DNA from: Burkholderia ubonensis
GTDB lineage: Bacteria; Pseudomonadota; Gammaproteobacteria; Burkholderiales; Burkholderiaceae
Reading direction: 5' to 3'
Assembly: GCF_001718695.1 (NCBI RefSeq)
Contig: NZ_CP013422.1
Location: 248,001 to 312,000, forward strand
Length of the DNA: 64,000 nucleotides
Below are positions 25,122-34,045 of the stretch, one piece after another. Within the stretch, counting starts at the first letter, position 1. Each line of letters begins with the position of its first letter. The notes beneath the pieces were generated by a model. It saw nothing but the letters and a program-made list of their open reading frames with translations, had not been told where the DNA came from and did not search any database. The translations under genes and the position numbers were made by a program.

Positions 25122-26321
25122 ATGTACGCGTTCACCACCCCGTTCCAGCACCCCGCCGGCTCGCCGATCCGCGAGCTGTTCAAGTATCTCGGCGAGCCCG
25201 GGATGATTTCCTTCGCGGGCGGCTACCCGGCCAGCGACCTGTTCGACGTCGACGGCCTGAACGCGGCCGCCGCGCGCGCCTACGCGCAGCCGACCCGCTG
25301 CCTGCAATACGGCCCGACCGACGGCCTCGCCGAGCTGAAGCACGAGCTCCTCGCGCTGATGTCGCGCCGCGGCGTTGCCTGCACGCCCGCCGAACTGGTC
25401 GTCACGACCGGTTCACAGCAGGGCCTCGACCTGCTGCTGCGCGTGATGGTCGCGCCGGGCGACGTCGTGCTGACCGAGCAGCCGGCCTACCCGGCAACGC
25501 TGCAGGCGCTGCGCCTGCAGCAGGCGCGCGTCGTCACGATCCCGGTCGACGGCGACGGCCTCGACGTCGACCGCCTCGACGCGCTGCTGGCATCGGGCAC
25601 GATCGCGCAGCCGAAGCTGCTGTACACGGTGCCGACCTTCGCGAACCCGACCGGCGCGACGCTCGCGCGCGAGCGCCGCCTGAAGCTGCTGCGCCTCGCG
25701 GTGCGGCACGGCTTCCTGATCGTCGAGGACGACCCGTACGCCGACCTGCGCTTCGCGGGCGAAGCACTGCCGTCGATGCTGGCGCTCGCCGGCGAAGTGG
25801 ACGGCGCGCGCGACTGGATCGTGCATTTCGCGAGCCTGTCGAAGATCGTCGCGCCGGGCCTGCGGGTCGGCTGGACGATCGCGCCCGCCGAGATCGCGCG
25901 ACGCTGCGTGATCGCGAAACAAACGGTCGATCTGTGCAGCGCGCCGTGGACGCAGGCGATCGCCGCCGAGTATCTCGCCGACGGCGCGCTCGAACGTCAT
26001 CTGCCGCGCATCACGGATGCCTACAAGCGCAAATGCGCGGCGATGTGCGATGCGCTGCGCGACGGCCTCGGCGATGCGATCGAATTCCATCGTCCGGAAG
26101 GCGGGATGTTCGTGTGGGCGCGGATCGGCGCGGTGTCGTCGGCGCAGCTGCTGCAGCACGCGATCGCGAACAAGATCGTTTTCGTGCCCGGCAACGCGTT
26201 CTTCGCGGACAACGTCGACGACGCGTCGCTGCGCCTGTCGTACGCCGCGCCGGACGTCGACGCGATCCGGGAAGGCGTCGCGCGGCTCGCGCGCGCGTAT
26301 GGCGCGGCGCTCGCCGCGTGA
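25122..26321 (+). CDS. PLP-dependent aminotransferase, class I/II (2-aminoadipate type)
   Basis: 399 residues. Fold-type-I aminotransferase of the kynurenine/2-aminoadipate (LysN, MocR-related) group: GGYPASDLF near residue 27, a QYGPTDG motif, the NPTG motif in FANPTGAT, the D-x-Y pair in EDDPYADLRF, and the PLP Lys241 in SLSKIVAPGLRVGW. It has no GntR DNA-binding domain, so it is the enzyme and not a MocR regulator. The ribosome site is weak (no clear AGGAG). The position just after the polyyne cluster is probably accidental. A small ORF follows 10 bp downstream. Confidence 0.9.
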   Translation: MYAFTTPFQHPAGSPIRELFKYLGEPGMISFAGGYPASDLFDVDGLNAAAARAYAQPTRCLQYGPTDGLAELKHELLALMSRRGVACTPAELVVTTGSQQGLDLLLRVMVAPGDVVLTEQPAYPATLQALRLQQARVVTIPVDGDGLDVDRLDALLASGTIAQPKLLYTVPTFANPTGATLARERRLKLLRLAVRHGFLIVEDDPYADLRFAGEALPSMLALAGEVDGARDWIVHFASLSKIVAPGLRVGWTIAPAEIARRCVIAKQTVDLCSAPWTQAIAAEYLADGALERHLPRITDAYKRKCAAMCDALRDGLGDAIEFHRPEGGMFVWARIGAVSSAQLLQHAIANKIVFVPGNAFFADNVDDASLRLSYAAPDVDAIREGVARLARAYGAALAA

Positions 26322-26331
26322 GGCGGCCTCG

Positions 26332-26517
26332 ATGAGCATCGTCACCGACGGCGTCGGATCGACCGGCGCCGCGCCGGTCGTCGCCGCTATCGGGCCGGCC
26401 GCGCATCGGTCGTCGCAGATCGGCGCAGGGCCGCAGTACGTCGCGGACGTGCTCGGCCGCTTCGCCGCGGAGCCGGGCGACACGACCGCGGCGACCGTGG
26501 TGCGCGGCTACAACTGA
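26332..26517 (+). CDS. Small hypothetical protein downstream of the aminotransferase
   Basis: 61 residues, Ala/Gly-rich (MSIVTDGVGSTGAAP...). I keep it because its codons are very strongly G/C in the third position, as in the neighbouring genes, and it starts 10 bp after the aminotransferase stop with GAGG upstream. No signal peptide or known motif. The function is unknown and chance open frame remains possible. Confidence 0.5.
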   Translation: MSIVTDGVGSTGAAPVVAAIGPAAHRSSQIGAGPQYVADVLGRFAAEPGDTTAATVVRGYN

Positions 26518-26607
26518 GCCGCCCGGCGCACCGCGGCTCACGCGGGAAGCGCGCCGGCGGATCGGTTAAGCTGGCGCGATCGAATTCCTCAACCGCGCCG
26601 CGCCATC

Positions 26608-27204
26608 ATGTCCGTTCCAGCTGCCGACTCGCTCGCGCACGTCTACGACCGTCTGTGGTCCTGCCTCGAATCCGGCGTCGGGCCGCAGCGCTCGCCGTTC
26701 ACGATGCTGCAGGCCGCGACGCTCGGCCTCGACGGCGCGCCGAAAGTGCGCACGCTCGTGCTGCGTCAGGTGCGCCGCGCGGGCCACGTGCTGTCGTTCC
26801 ACACCGATGCGCGCTCGGAGAAGGTCGCGGAGCTGCGTCGCGATCCGCGCATCGCGCTGATCGGCGTCGATCTCGACGCGCTCGTGCAGATTCGCGTGGA
26901 AGGCGTCGCCTCGATCTGCGCGGATGAAGCGCAGCGACGCGCGGTCTGGCAAGCGAGCCGTCCGCACACGCTGCTGCTGTACCGCGCGCCGCTGCCGCCC
27001 GGCACGCCGATCGACGCGCCCGGGCACGCGCATGTCGCGCCGGCTCCCAGCACGGCATCCGCCGCCGACGGCTACGCGAACTTCTGCGTGCTCGACGTCG
27101 CCGTGACGCGCATCGACTGGCTCGACCTCGCGCGCAGCGGCCATCGCCGTGCGCTGTTCGAGCTGCACGACGACGGCTACGACGGCCGCTGGGTCGCACC
27201 TTGA
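26608..27204 (+). CDS. Pyridoxamine 5'-phosphate oxidase-like FMN-binding protein
   Basis: 198 residues. Split-barrel flavin-binding fold with the PNPOx-like pattern: MLQAATLGLDGAPKVRTLVLR near residue 32, SFHTDARSEKVAELRRDPRIAL around residue 65, and W-x-x-x-R plus Y-R-A-P stretches after residue 105. It is shorter than true PdxH (about 215) and differs in the C-terminus. It may bind FMN or a related cofactor and reduce an unknown substrate in the cytosol. It has its own promoter region and is followed by a 180-bp gap. Confidence 0.82.
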   Translation: MSVPAADSLAHVYDRLWSCLESGVGPQRSPFTMLQAATLGLDGAPKVRTLVLRQVRRAGHVLSFHTDARSEKVAELRRDPRIALIGVDLDALVQIRVEGVASICADEAQRRAVWQASRPHTLLLYRAPLPPGTPIDAPGHAHVAPAPSTASAADGYANFCVLDVAVTRIDWLDLARSGHRRALFELHDDGYDGRWVAP

Positions 27205-27384
27205 CCGCACCTTGACCGCGCCGCGCGGCGCACGGCTACAAACGCATACGTACCGGACAAACTCGCGATACATCGGACCTTTCAAATGGGCGACGCCGCA
27301 CGACCGCGTGCGCCCGCTCGACAGACGGCGCGCCGGCGCGCGCGGCATGTTCACTTTCCACTTCAAGAAAGGAGATGCCGAACG

Positions 27385-28662
27385 ATGTCTTCCACACCTT
27401 TTTCCCCGCTGCGTCGCCATCTGCTGGCGTCCTCCATGGCAGCCGGCGTATCGGCGATGCTGCCCACCGCGCTGCACGCGGCCACGGGCAACACCGGCAT
27501 ACGGCCGTTTACCGCTCGCATTCCCGAGCGGGCGCTGACCGACCTGCGCCGCCGCATTGCCGCGACGCGCTGGCCGGGCCGCGAGACGGTAGCCGACGAA
27601 TCGCAGGGCGTGCGGCTCGCGCGCATGCAGCAGCTTCTCCAGTACTGGGGCGCCGACTACGACTGGCGCAAGGGCGAAGCGCGCCTGAACGGCTTTCCGA
27701 TGTTCATCACGGAAATCGACGGCCTCGACATTCACTTCATCCACGTCCGGTCGCGGCACGAGAACGCGATGCCGATGATCATGACGCACGGCTGGCCCGG
27801 CTCGATCTTCGAGCTGCTGAAGGCGATCGGCCCGCTGACCGATCCGACCGCGCACGGCGCGAGCGCCGACGATGCGTTTCACGTCGTCGTGCCGTCGCTG
27901 CCGGGCTTCGGCTTCTCGGGCCGGCCGACGAAGACGGGCTGGGGCTCGGACCACATCGCGCGCGCGTGGGGCGAACTGATGGCGCGTCTGGGCTATGCGC
28001 GCTTCGTGTCGCAGGGCGGCGATTGCGGGTCGGTGATTTCGCACCGGATGGCGATGCAGCGCGTGAAGGGGCTGGCCGGGATTCACGTGAACATGCCGGC
28101 CACGGTGCCGCCCGACATCGCGACGCTGCTCGCGACCGACGCGCCCGCGCCGGCCGGGCTGTCGGCGAAGGAAAAGGCCGCCTATGAAAAGCTCGCGACG
28201 TTCTACCGCGACAACTGCGGCTACTCGGCGATGATGGTGACGCGCCCGCAGACGGTCGGCTACGCGCTGGCCGATTCGCCCGCCGGGCAGGCTGCATGGA
28301 TGTACGACAAGATCTCGCAGTGGACGTACAGCGGCGGCATTCCCGAGCGCTCGATTCCGCGCGACGAGATTCTCGACGACATCTCGCTGTACTGGCTGAC
28401 CAACACGGCGACGTCCGCGGCGCAGATCTACTGGGAGGATCACTCGAACAACTTCAACGCGGTGGACATCGCGCTGCCGGCAGCCATCACCGTGTTTCCC
28501 GGCGAGATCTATCAGGCGCCGCGCAGCTGGGCCGAGCGCTGCTATCACAACCTGATCTATTTCAATGAGGTCGGCAAGGGCGGGCATTTCGCGGCATGGG
28601 AGGAGCCCGAGCTGTTTGCGCAGGAAGTGCGTGCCGGGTTCCGGCCGCTGCGCCGCGCGTAG
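27385..28662 (+). CDS. Exported epoxide hydrolase (N-terminal EHN domain)
   Basis: 425 residues from the ATG at 27385, with AAAGGAGA 10 nt upstream. An RR-containing signal peptide (SPLRRHLLASSMAAG...LHAAT) suggests export. The mature part begins with the epoxide-hydrolase N-terminal domain, then an alpha/beta hydrolase with HGWPGS (oxyanion, near residue 135), the nucleophile Asp213 in QGGDCGS and the base His401 in GKGGHFAAWE. This is the microsomal-type epoxide hydrolase family, opening epoxides to diols. It heads a run of three genes with an alpha/beta hydrolase pseudogene and cytochrome P460. A link to polyyne epoxides is only speculative. Confidence 0.87.
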   Translation: MSSTPFSPLRRHLLASSMAAGVSAMLPTALHAATGNTGIRPFTARIPERALTDLRRRIAATRWPGRETVADESQGVRLARMQQLLQYWGADYDWRKGEARLNGFPMFITEIDGLDIHFIHVRSRHENAMPMIMTHGWPGSIFELLKAIGPLTDPTAHGASADDAFHVVVPSLPGFGFSGRPTKTGWGSDHIARAWGELMARLGYARFVSQGGDCGSVISHRMAMQRVKGLAGIHVNMPATVPPDIATLLATDAPAPAGLSAKEKAAYEKLATFYRDNCGYSAMMVTRPQTVGYALADSPAGQAAWMYDKISQWTYSGGIPERSIPRDEILDDISLYWLTNTATSAAQIYWEDHSNNFNAVDIALPAAITVFPGEIYQAPRSWAERCYHNLIYFNEVGKGGHFAAWEEPELFAQEVRAGFRPLRRA

Positions 28663-28889
28663 GGGCGTGGTCTGAAGGACGAACGCGAGCCTGCGCAAAC
28701 ACGGCTCGCGTTCGTCCGCAGGTGCCGTTTTTCACAGGATTTTGAATCGCTGTATGTCGTATTCGAACGCAGATACGTTGAGATACAAAGCATCGGCCAG
28801 GTTCGGATATAAATCCGGTGAAGCGATTCCAGCGCGCCCGCCCAGTGCCGTGGGCCCTTTCCTCAGCTATCGACCATGGAGAACGAGTC

Positions 28890-29935
28890 ATGCCTGAAAC
28901 CGTGAACACCCGCCGCCGCCTGATCCTGGGCACGACGCTCGCGAGCCTTGCCGACCTGGGGCTCGGCAATCTCGCGCGCGCGCAATCGGCGCCCGATGCG
29001 TCGCCGACGCCGCGCGCGGCCGGCGGCGGCGCGTCGTTCGGCGCGATCCGCCAGATCGACGCGGGCGTGCTCAACGTCGGGTATGCGGACGTGGGACCGA
29101 AGCACGGCCCCGTCGTGTTCCTGCTGCACGGCTGGCCCTACGACATCCACAGCTACGCCGAAGTCGCGCCGCTGCTCGCGGCGGCCGGCTATCGCGTGAT
29201 CGTCCCGTACCTGCGCGGCTACGGCTCGACGACGTTCCGCTCGGCCGACACGCCGCGCAACGGCCAGCAGGCGGTGACGGCCGTCGACATCGTCGCGCTG
29301 ATGGACGCGCTGAAGATCGACCAGGCCGTGTTCGGCGGCTACGACTGGGGCGCGCGCACGGCCGACATCATCGCGGCGCTGTGGCCGCAGCGCGTGAAGG
29401 CGCTGGTGTCGGTGAGCGGCTACCTGATCGGCAGCCAGCAGGCGAACCAGAAGCCGCTGCCGCCGCAGGCCGAATTCCAGTGGTGGTACCAGTTCTATTT
29501 CTCGACCGAGCGCGGCGCGCTCGGCTACGCGCAGAACCGCGACGCGTTCAACAAGCTGATCTGGCAGCTCGCGTCGCCGAAATGGCAGTTCGACGACGCG
29601 ACCTACGCGCGTTCGGTTCGGCAGCGTCGTTCCGGAATCCCGATCACGTGGCCGTCGTGATCCACAACTACCGCTGGCGTCTCGGGCTCGCGAAGGGCGA
29701 TGCGCAATACGACGACATCGAGCGGCGTCTCGCGGCCGGGCCCGCGATCACGGTGCCGACGATCACGATGGAAGGCGACGCGAACGGCGCGCCGCATCCG
29801 GAACCGGCCGCATACGCGAAGAAGTTCACCGGCAGATACCAGCACCGCACGATCAGCGGCGGCATCGGCCACAACCTGCCGCAGGAGGCGCCGCAGGCGT
29901 TCGCCGATGCGATCCTGCAAGTGGAGCATCTGTGA
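28890..29935 (+). pseudogene. Alpha/beta hydrolase (epoxide hydrolase/dehalogenase-like), frameshifted
   Basis: The reading frame from ATG 28890 gives a Tat-like signal (NTRRRLILGTTLASL), an HGWPYD oxyanion motif and the nucleophile Asp in GGYDWGAR, but stops at 29660. The missing C-terminal part (AASFRNPDHVAVVIHNYRWR... to the base His in GGIGHNLPQEAP) continues in another frame to 29935. The break is a tandem TTCGG TTCGG at 29612-29621; deleting one copy restores a continuous 346-residue protein. The cause is either a real 5-bp duplication or an assembly error. As read, the product lacks its catalytic His. GGAGAA lies before the start. The gene is followed at once by cytochrome P460. Confidence 0.85.
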
Positions 29936-30471
29936 TGCGGGCGGGAACGGGTGTCATGCGTCGCGGCGTGGTTCGCGCATGCTTTGCGGGCGTGCTGCTG
30001 CTGGCCGCGCTGGGGGCGGACGGCCCGGCCGCGTTCGCGGAGCCGACGAAGCCGGCCGCGTCGCCGATCTACGGCGTGACGATTCCGCCCGGCTACCGGA
30101 AATGGGAATTGGTCGCGCCGGCCGAGGAGGCCGCGCCGCTCGACGAATTGCGCGTGGTGCTCGGCAATCCGGTCGCGATCCGCGCGCTCGAGCAGGCGAC
30201 GCAGCCGTTTCCGGACGGCACGATCCTCGTCAAGCTGGCGTACAAGCGCAAGCAGTCGGACGAATTCCCGCCGGCGACGGTGCCGGGGCAGGCGACGACC
30301 GTTCAGGTGATGGTGAAGGACTCGCGCCGCTACGCGGCGACCGGTGGCTGGGGGTTCGGGCGCTTCATCAACGGCGTGCCGGCGGACATCGGCCAGCATC
30401 AGACCTGCTTCGCTTGTCATCAGGCGCGCGTGAAGAACCACGATTACGTGTTTACACGGCTCGCGCCGTGA
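29935..30471 (+). CDS. Cytochrome P460 family protein
   Basis: 178 residues with a signal peptide (about residues 1-36, ending near AAFAEP). It has the P460 pattern YGVTIPPGYRKWELVAP near the N-terminus, DGTILVKLAYKRK in the middle, and a c-type heme site Cys158-FA-Cys161-His162 (QTCFACHQA) at the C-terminus. Periplasmic c-type cytochrome; family members bind or oxidise nitrogen or aldehyde compounds. The start overlaps the stop of the frameshifted hydrolase by one base, so they are one transcript. It ends just before a strong terminator at 30489. Confidence 0.85.
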   Translation: MRAGTGVMRRGVVRACFAGVLLLAALGADGPAAFAEPTKPAASPIYGVTIPPGYRKWELVAPAEEAAPLDELRVVLGNPVAIRALEQATQPFPDGTILVKLAYKRKQSDEFPPATVPGQATTVQVMVKDSRRYAATGGWGFGRFINGVPADIGQHQTCFACHQARVKNHDYVFTRLAP

Positions 30472-30488
30472 CGTGATGTCGCGCGAGC

Positions 30489-30523
30489 AAGGCGTGCCGC
30501 AATCGGCACGCCTTTTTTATTTT
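30489..30523 (+). terminator. Intrinsic terminator after cytochrome P460
   Basis: AAGGCGTGCCG (30489-30499) pairs perfectly with CGGCACGCCTT (30504-30514) around a CAAT loop, followed by a T-rich tract to 30523. Ends the epoxide-hydrolase / hydrolase / P460 operon. Confidence 0.88.
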
Positions 30524-30726
30524 GCGCGGCGAATGCGGCGCGTGATTGTGTATCGCACTGTATCTGCGGCCGTCCTGGAAAAACTGGCATGCACTCGGCC
30601 CCGGTGACGGAAACATGCCGGATACGTTGGCGGGTTCTACTGTCGACATGCAGAAAACATTCGACATGCGACGTTGCATCGGATGCCGAATGATCGACCT
30701 GCCAACTTCCCTTCAGGAGAACGCTC

Positions 30727-31065
30727 ATGAAAACCGCCCGAATCCTCGCTGCTGCCGCACTTGCCATCGCCCCTGCGCTGTCCTTCGCCGATGCCGGACA
30801 CGGCCTCACGCGCGCCGACGTGCGCGCCGAACTGGTTCGGCTGGAGCAGGCCGGCTACAACCCGGCCCGCAGCGAACCGCACTACCCGGACGACGTTGCC
30901 GCCGCCACGCTGCGGGTCGCACAGTCCGACCAAAACGGCCCGTCGAAGTCCGACGGCGACAACGTCGCCGAAACGCCGTCGCCGGTCCGGCATCGCGACA
31001 TGACGCAGGCGCGCGCCACGCATCCCGACGCCATCCCGTCCGATGACCTCTACGCGCATTCCTGA
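30727..31065 (+). CDS. DUF4148 small secreted protein
   Basis: 112 residues with a clear signal peptide (MKTARILAAAALAIAPALSFADAG). The mature part has the DUF4148 motif LTRADVRAELVRLEQAGYNP followed by HYPDD. Function unknown; such small periplasmic proteins are abundant in Burkholderia and often respond to stress or surface change. GGAGA precedes the ATG. A paralogue with the same motif lies at 57148. Downstream, 23 bp on, is an exported hydrolase gene, so the two may be co-transcribed. Confidence 0.9.
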   Translation: MKTARILAAAALAIAPALSFADAGHGLTRADVRAELVRLEQAGYNPARSEPHYPDDVAAATLRVAQSDQNGPSKSDGDNVAETPSPVRHRDMTQARATHPDAIPSDDLYAHS

Positions 31066-31088
31066 TCAGAACAGAAAGGAGCATGACC

Positions 31089-31880
31089 ATGGTTCGATTG
31101 ATGAAACGGGTTCTCGTCTCCGCCGCGGTGCTCGGCGGACTGTTCGGCACAGTGGCGGCGCATGCCGCGCCGCAGGCCGACCTGAAAGGCACCAATGTCG
31201 TCCTCGTGCACGGCGCGTTCGCCGACGGCTCGAGCTGGAACCGGGTGATTCCGCTGCTCGAGGCGCGCGGCCTGCACGTCGTGTCCGTGCAGAACCCGCT
31301 GAGCTCGCTCGCCGACGATGCGGCCGCGGCCAGGCGCGTGATCGACCAGCAGCAGGGGCCGGTCGTGCTGGTCGGCCATTCGTGGGCCGGCGTCGTGATC
31401 AGCGAAGCGGGCAACGACGACAAGGTGAAGTCGCTCGTCTACGTCGCGGCGTTCGCGCCCGACAGCGGCCAGTCGATCGCCGACGTCACGCAGGGGCTGC
31501 CGCCGCCGTCGTGGGCGGGCGAGCTGCGCAAGGACGCGGCAGGCTTCACAAGGCTGTCGGACAAGGCCATTGCGCAGGATTTCGCGCCCGATCTGCCGCC
31601 CGTGCAGCAGCGCATCGTCGCGGCGACGCAGGGGCCGTGGTTCGGCGGCTGCATCGCGGAGAAGGTCGCGCAGGCCGCGTGGCACGCGAAGCCGTCGTCC
31701 TACGTCGTCGCGACGCAGGACCGGATGATCGACCCGACGCTGCAGGAAACGATGGCGAAGCGCATCGGCGCGACGGTGACGCGCGTGAACGGCAGCCATG
31801 TCGCGATGCTCAGCCAGCCGAAGGCCGTGGCCGACGCGATCATCGCGGCCGCGGAGCGCGCGCAGCACGATGCACGATGA
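31089..31880 (+). CDS. Exported alpha/beta hydrolase (esterase family)
   Basis: 263 residues from the ATG at 31089, preferred because AAAGGAG (31075-31081) is 7 nt upstream; an ATG at 31083 is too close. A Sec signal (MVRLMKRVLVSAAVLGGLFGTVAAHAA) leads into the hydrolase fold with LVHGAFADGSSW, the nucleophile Ser in VGHSWAGV and a late His in NGSHVAML. It resembles the salicylate-esterase/pyrethroid-hydrolase-like group (AB_hydrolase_6), but the natural substrate is unknown. Likely periplasmic. Confidence 0.85.
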   Translation: MVRLMKRVLVSAAVLGGLFGTVAAHAAPQADLKGTNVVLVHGAFADGSSWNRVIPLLEARGLHVVSVQNPLSSLADDAAAARRVIDQQQGPVVLVGHSWAGVVISEAGNDDKVKSLVYVAAFAPDSGQSIADVTQGLPPPSWAGELRKDAAGFTRLSDKAIAQDFAPDLPPVQQRIVAATQGPWFGGCIAEKVAQAAWHAKPSSYVVATQDRMIDPTLQETMAKRIGATVTRVNGSHVAMLSQPKAVADAIIAAAERAQHDAR

Positions 31881-31923
31881 ATGACGCGGCGCCGCGCGTG
31901 CCGCCGCGCGATCGTGCGGCCGC

Positions 31924-32538
31924 TCAGCGCCCGGCCAGCATCTTCCCGCCGACCCCCATCAGCAGCAGCCCGGCCGTCGTATCGAGCGCGGCCTTGCGCG
32001 CGACCAGCAGGCGGCGCACCGCCGGGTGCGACGCGAGCAGCGCCATCGCGCCGTACCAGGTGCCGGAGATCGCGATCGACAGCGCGACGACCGCGCCGTC
32101 GAACCATGCCGACGCCTGGGCCGGGACCATCAACGCGAAGATGCTGCCGTAGAACGCGACGGCCTTCGGGTTCGTCATGCTGACCACATAGCCTTTTCTC
32201 GCGGCCTGCCAGCCGCCCGCCGTTGCGGGCGCGGCGGGCGCTGCCGGCTGGCCGGCGGCTAGCACCATTTTCAGACCGAGCCAGATCAGATAGAGGGCGC
32301 CCGCGAGCCGCAGCGCCGTGTGCACCCATGCAACGTGGGTCACGAGCAGGCTCAGGCCGCCGATCGCGATCGCGGCCCAGCTGCCGGATGCGGCGGCGAG
32401 GCCCAGCGCGGTCATCACGCCGGCGCGGCGCCGGGCGAGCGCGGTCGACGTGACGACGACGAAGTTCGGGCCCGGGCTGGCGACACTCAGCAGCAGGACG
32501 CCGGCGAGCGGCAGCAGGGCGGTGGCGGCGGTCGACAT
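31924..32538 (-). CDS. LysE/RhtB-family amino-acid exporter
   Basis: 204 residues with about six hydrophobic segments. The N-terminal SVASPGPNFVVVTSTALARRRAGVMTALGLAAAS and GYVVSMTNPKAVAFYGSIFAL in the middle are the family signature. The protein would export an amino acid or homoserine-lactone-like compound from the cytosol across the inner membrane. It is convergent with the plus-strand hydrolase gene and has no operon partner. Confidence 0.9.
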   Translation of the reverse strand: MSTAATALLPLAGVLLLSVASPGPNFVVVTSTALARRRAGVMTALGLAAASGSWAAIAIGGLSLLVTHVAWVHTALRLAGALYLIWLGLKMVLAAGQPAAPAAPATAGGWQAARKGYVVSMTNPKAVAFYGSIFALMVPAQASAWFDGAVVALSIAISGTWYGAMALLASHPAVRRLLVARKAALDTTAGLLLMGVGGKMLAGR

Positions 32539-32746
32539 GGGATGGGCGGCGAATCGGAGCGGGCTTTCATCTTACAGAATGCCGCCCGACGATCTGCGCG
32601 ATTGTTGACGAAGTTGGAAAGGTCCAATCCAGAAACAGCAATAGGTGTCGCGTATATGACCGATTATTCTCCGGGTCGCAGTTCCGGCCACGCGCGCAAA
32701 TGCTGTCGGAGTGCTTACAAAATTAATTTGCTCAGGGAGGCCTTTC

Positions 32747-33895
32747 ATGAGACGTATCGTCGTTCCCGCCGGTATCGGCGCGATTTTCGCTATTGCAGCA
32801 CCTTCCGCGTTCGCGCAGCGTTCCGTCACGTTGTATGGCCTCGTCGACACGGCCATTCGTTATCAAACGAACGCCGGCCCGGACGGCCGGGACCTGATCG
32901 GGATGACGGTCGGCCCGGAAACGCACAGCCGGTGGGGCCTGCGCGGCAGCGAAGACCTCGGCGGCGGGCTGTCGGCGATCTTCCGCCTCGAAAACGGCTT
33001 CGAACTCGGCGACGGGAAACTGCACGCGGCGAACACGCTGTTCAGCCGGCAGGCTTATGTCGGGCTGTCGAGCAGCCGCTACGGCACGCTGACCTTCGGC
33101 AACCAGTACGCGCCGCTGTACGACACGATGGGCGACACCTTCGACCCGATGACCGTCGGCGACTACTGGCAGGACAGCTGGATGTACAACGGCATCGGCG
33201 GCTTCCTGACGGTGCCGAACTCCGTCAAGTACCAGTTTTCGTACAACGGCTTCAGCGTCGACGCGATCTACGGCTTCGGCAATCACGCCGGCGCAATGGG
33301 CCTCGACAGCACGTACGGCGTGGAACTGACCTATGCGCACGGGCCGGCGTCGATCAACGCGGGCTTCCACCAGACCTCGGTATCGTCGTTGAACGGCAGT
33401 GCGGTCAACGGCGCGAAGGTGAACTTCCTGCACGTGAGCGGCGCGTATCAGGTCACCCCGGCCGTGCGGCTGCTGGCCGGCTGGCTGCACGGCCAGGACA
33501 GGACCGGCACGACGGACTTCAACATGCAGCAAGCCGGCGCACCGACGCTGCGCGCGGGCAGCCCGAACCGCATCGACGATACCTTCTACGTCGGCGCGAA
33601 CTGGCAAGCCTCCGCGCCGCTGCTGATCACGGTGGCCGGCTATTACGGCCATGCGCGCAACGCGGAGCGGCTCGACGGCACGCTCGGCGCCGGCATCAAC
33701 TACTCCGCGACCGTGCTGGCCGAGTATGCGCTGTCGAAGCACACCGAGGTGTACGGCACGGTGGATGTCGCGCGCGGCAACGGCGCATTCGCCGCCGACT
33801 ATCCGGGCGCAACCAGCCCGGCCACGGGCAGGGTCGACCAGATCGGCCGGACCAACAACGCCGGCGCGGCGATCGGCCTGCGCCAGATGTTCTGA
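32747..33895 (+). CDS. Outer-membrane porin (OmpC-like, Gram-negative porin family)
   Basis: 382 residues from the ATG at 32747, with GGGAGG 6 nt upstream. Signal peptide MRRIVVPAGIGAIFAIAAPSAFAQ, then the Burkholderia porin start SVTLYGLVDTAIRYQTNAG, and alternating aromatic beta strands to a C-terminal Phe (GLRQMF), needed for outer-membrane insertion. A general diffusion channel for small hydrophilic solutes. The upstream region at 32600-32740 is A/T-rich and probably regulatory. A strong terminator follows. Confidence 0.92.
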   Translation: MRRIVVPAGIGAIFAIAAPSAFAQRSVTLYGLVDTAIRYQTNAGPDGRDLIGMTVGPETHSRWGLRGSEDLGGGLSAIFRLENGFELGDGKLHAANTLFSRQAYVGLSSSRYGTLTFGNQYAPLYDTMGDTFDPMTVGDYWQDSWMYNGIGGFLTVPNSVKYQFSYNGFSVDAIYGFGNHAGAMGLDSTYGVELTYAHGPASINAGFHQTSVSSLNGSAVNGAKVNFLHVSGAYQVTPAVRLLAGWLHGQDRTGTTDFNMQQAGAPTLRAGSPNRIDDTFYVGANWQASAPLLITVAGYYGHARNAERLDGTLGAGINYSATVLAEYALSKHTEVYGTVDVARGNGAFAADYPGATSPATGRVDQIGRTNNAGAAIGLRQMF

Positions 33896-33921
33896 CGACG
33901 GCGTGCACGACGCATGAAACG

Positions 33922-33950
33922 AAACGCGGCGCCCGAGGGCGCCGCGTTTT
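33922..33950 (+). terminator. Intrinsic terminator after the porin gene
   Basis: AAACGCGGCGCC (33922-33933) pairs with GGCGCCGCGTTT (33938-33949) around CGAG, followed by T residues. The flanking A and T runs could make it work in both directions. Confidence 0.85.
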
Positions 33951-34045
33951 GCTTTGGGCGTGGGCAGGGCCGGCGCGGCCGCGATCGCGCCGACCGCGAC
34001 GATCGGACGGACGACGGTTGCCACGGCTGCCCGCACCGTCACGCC

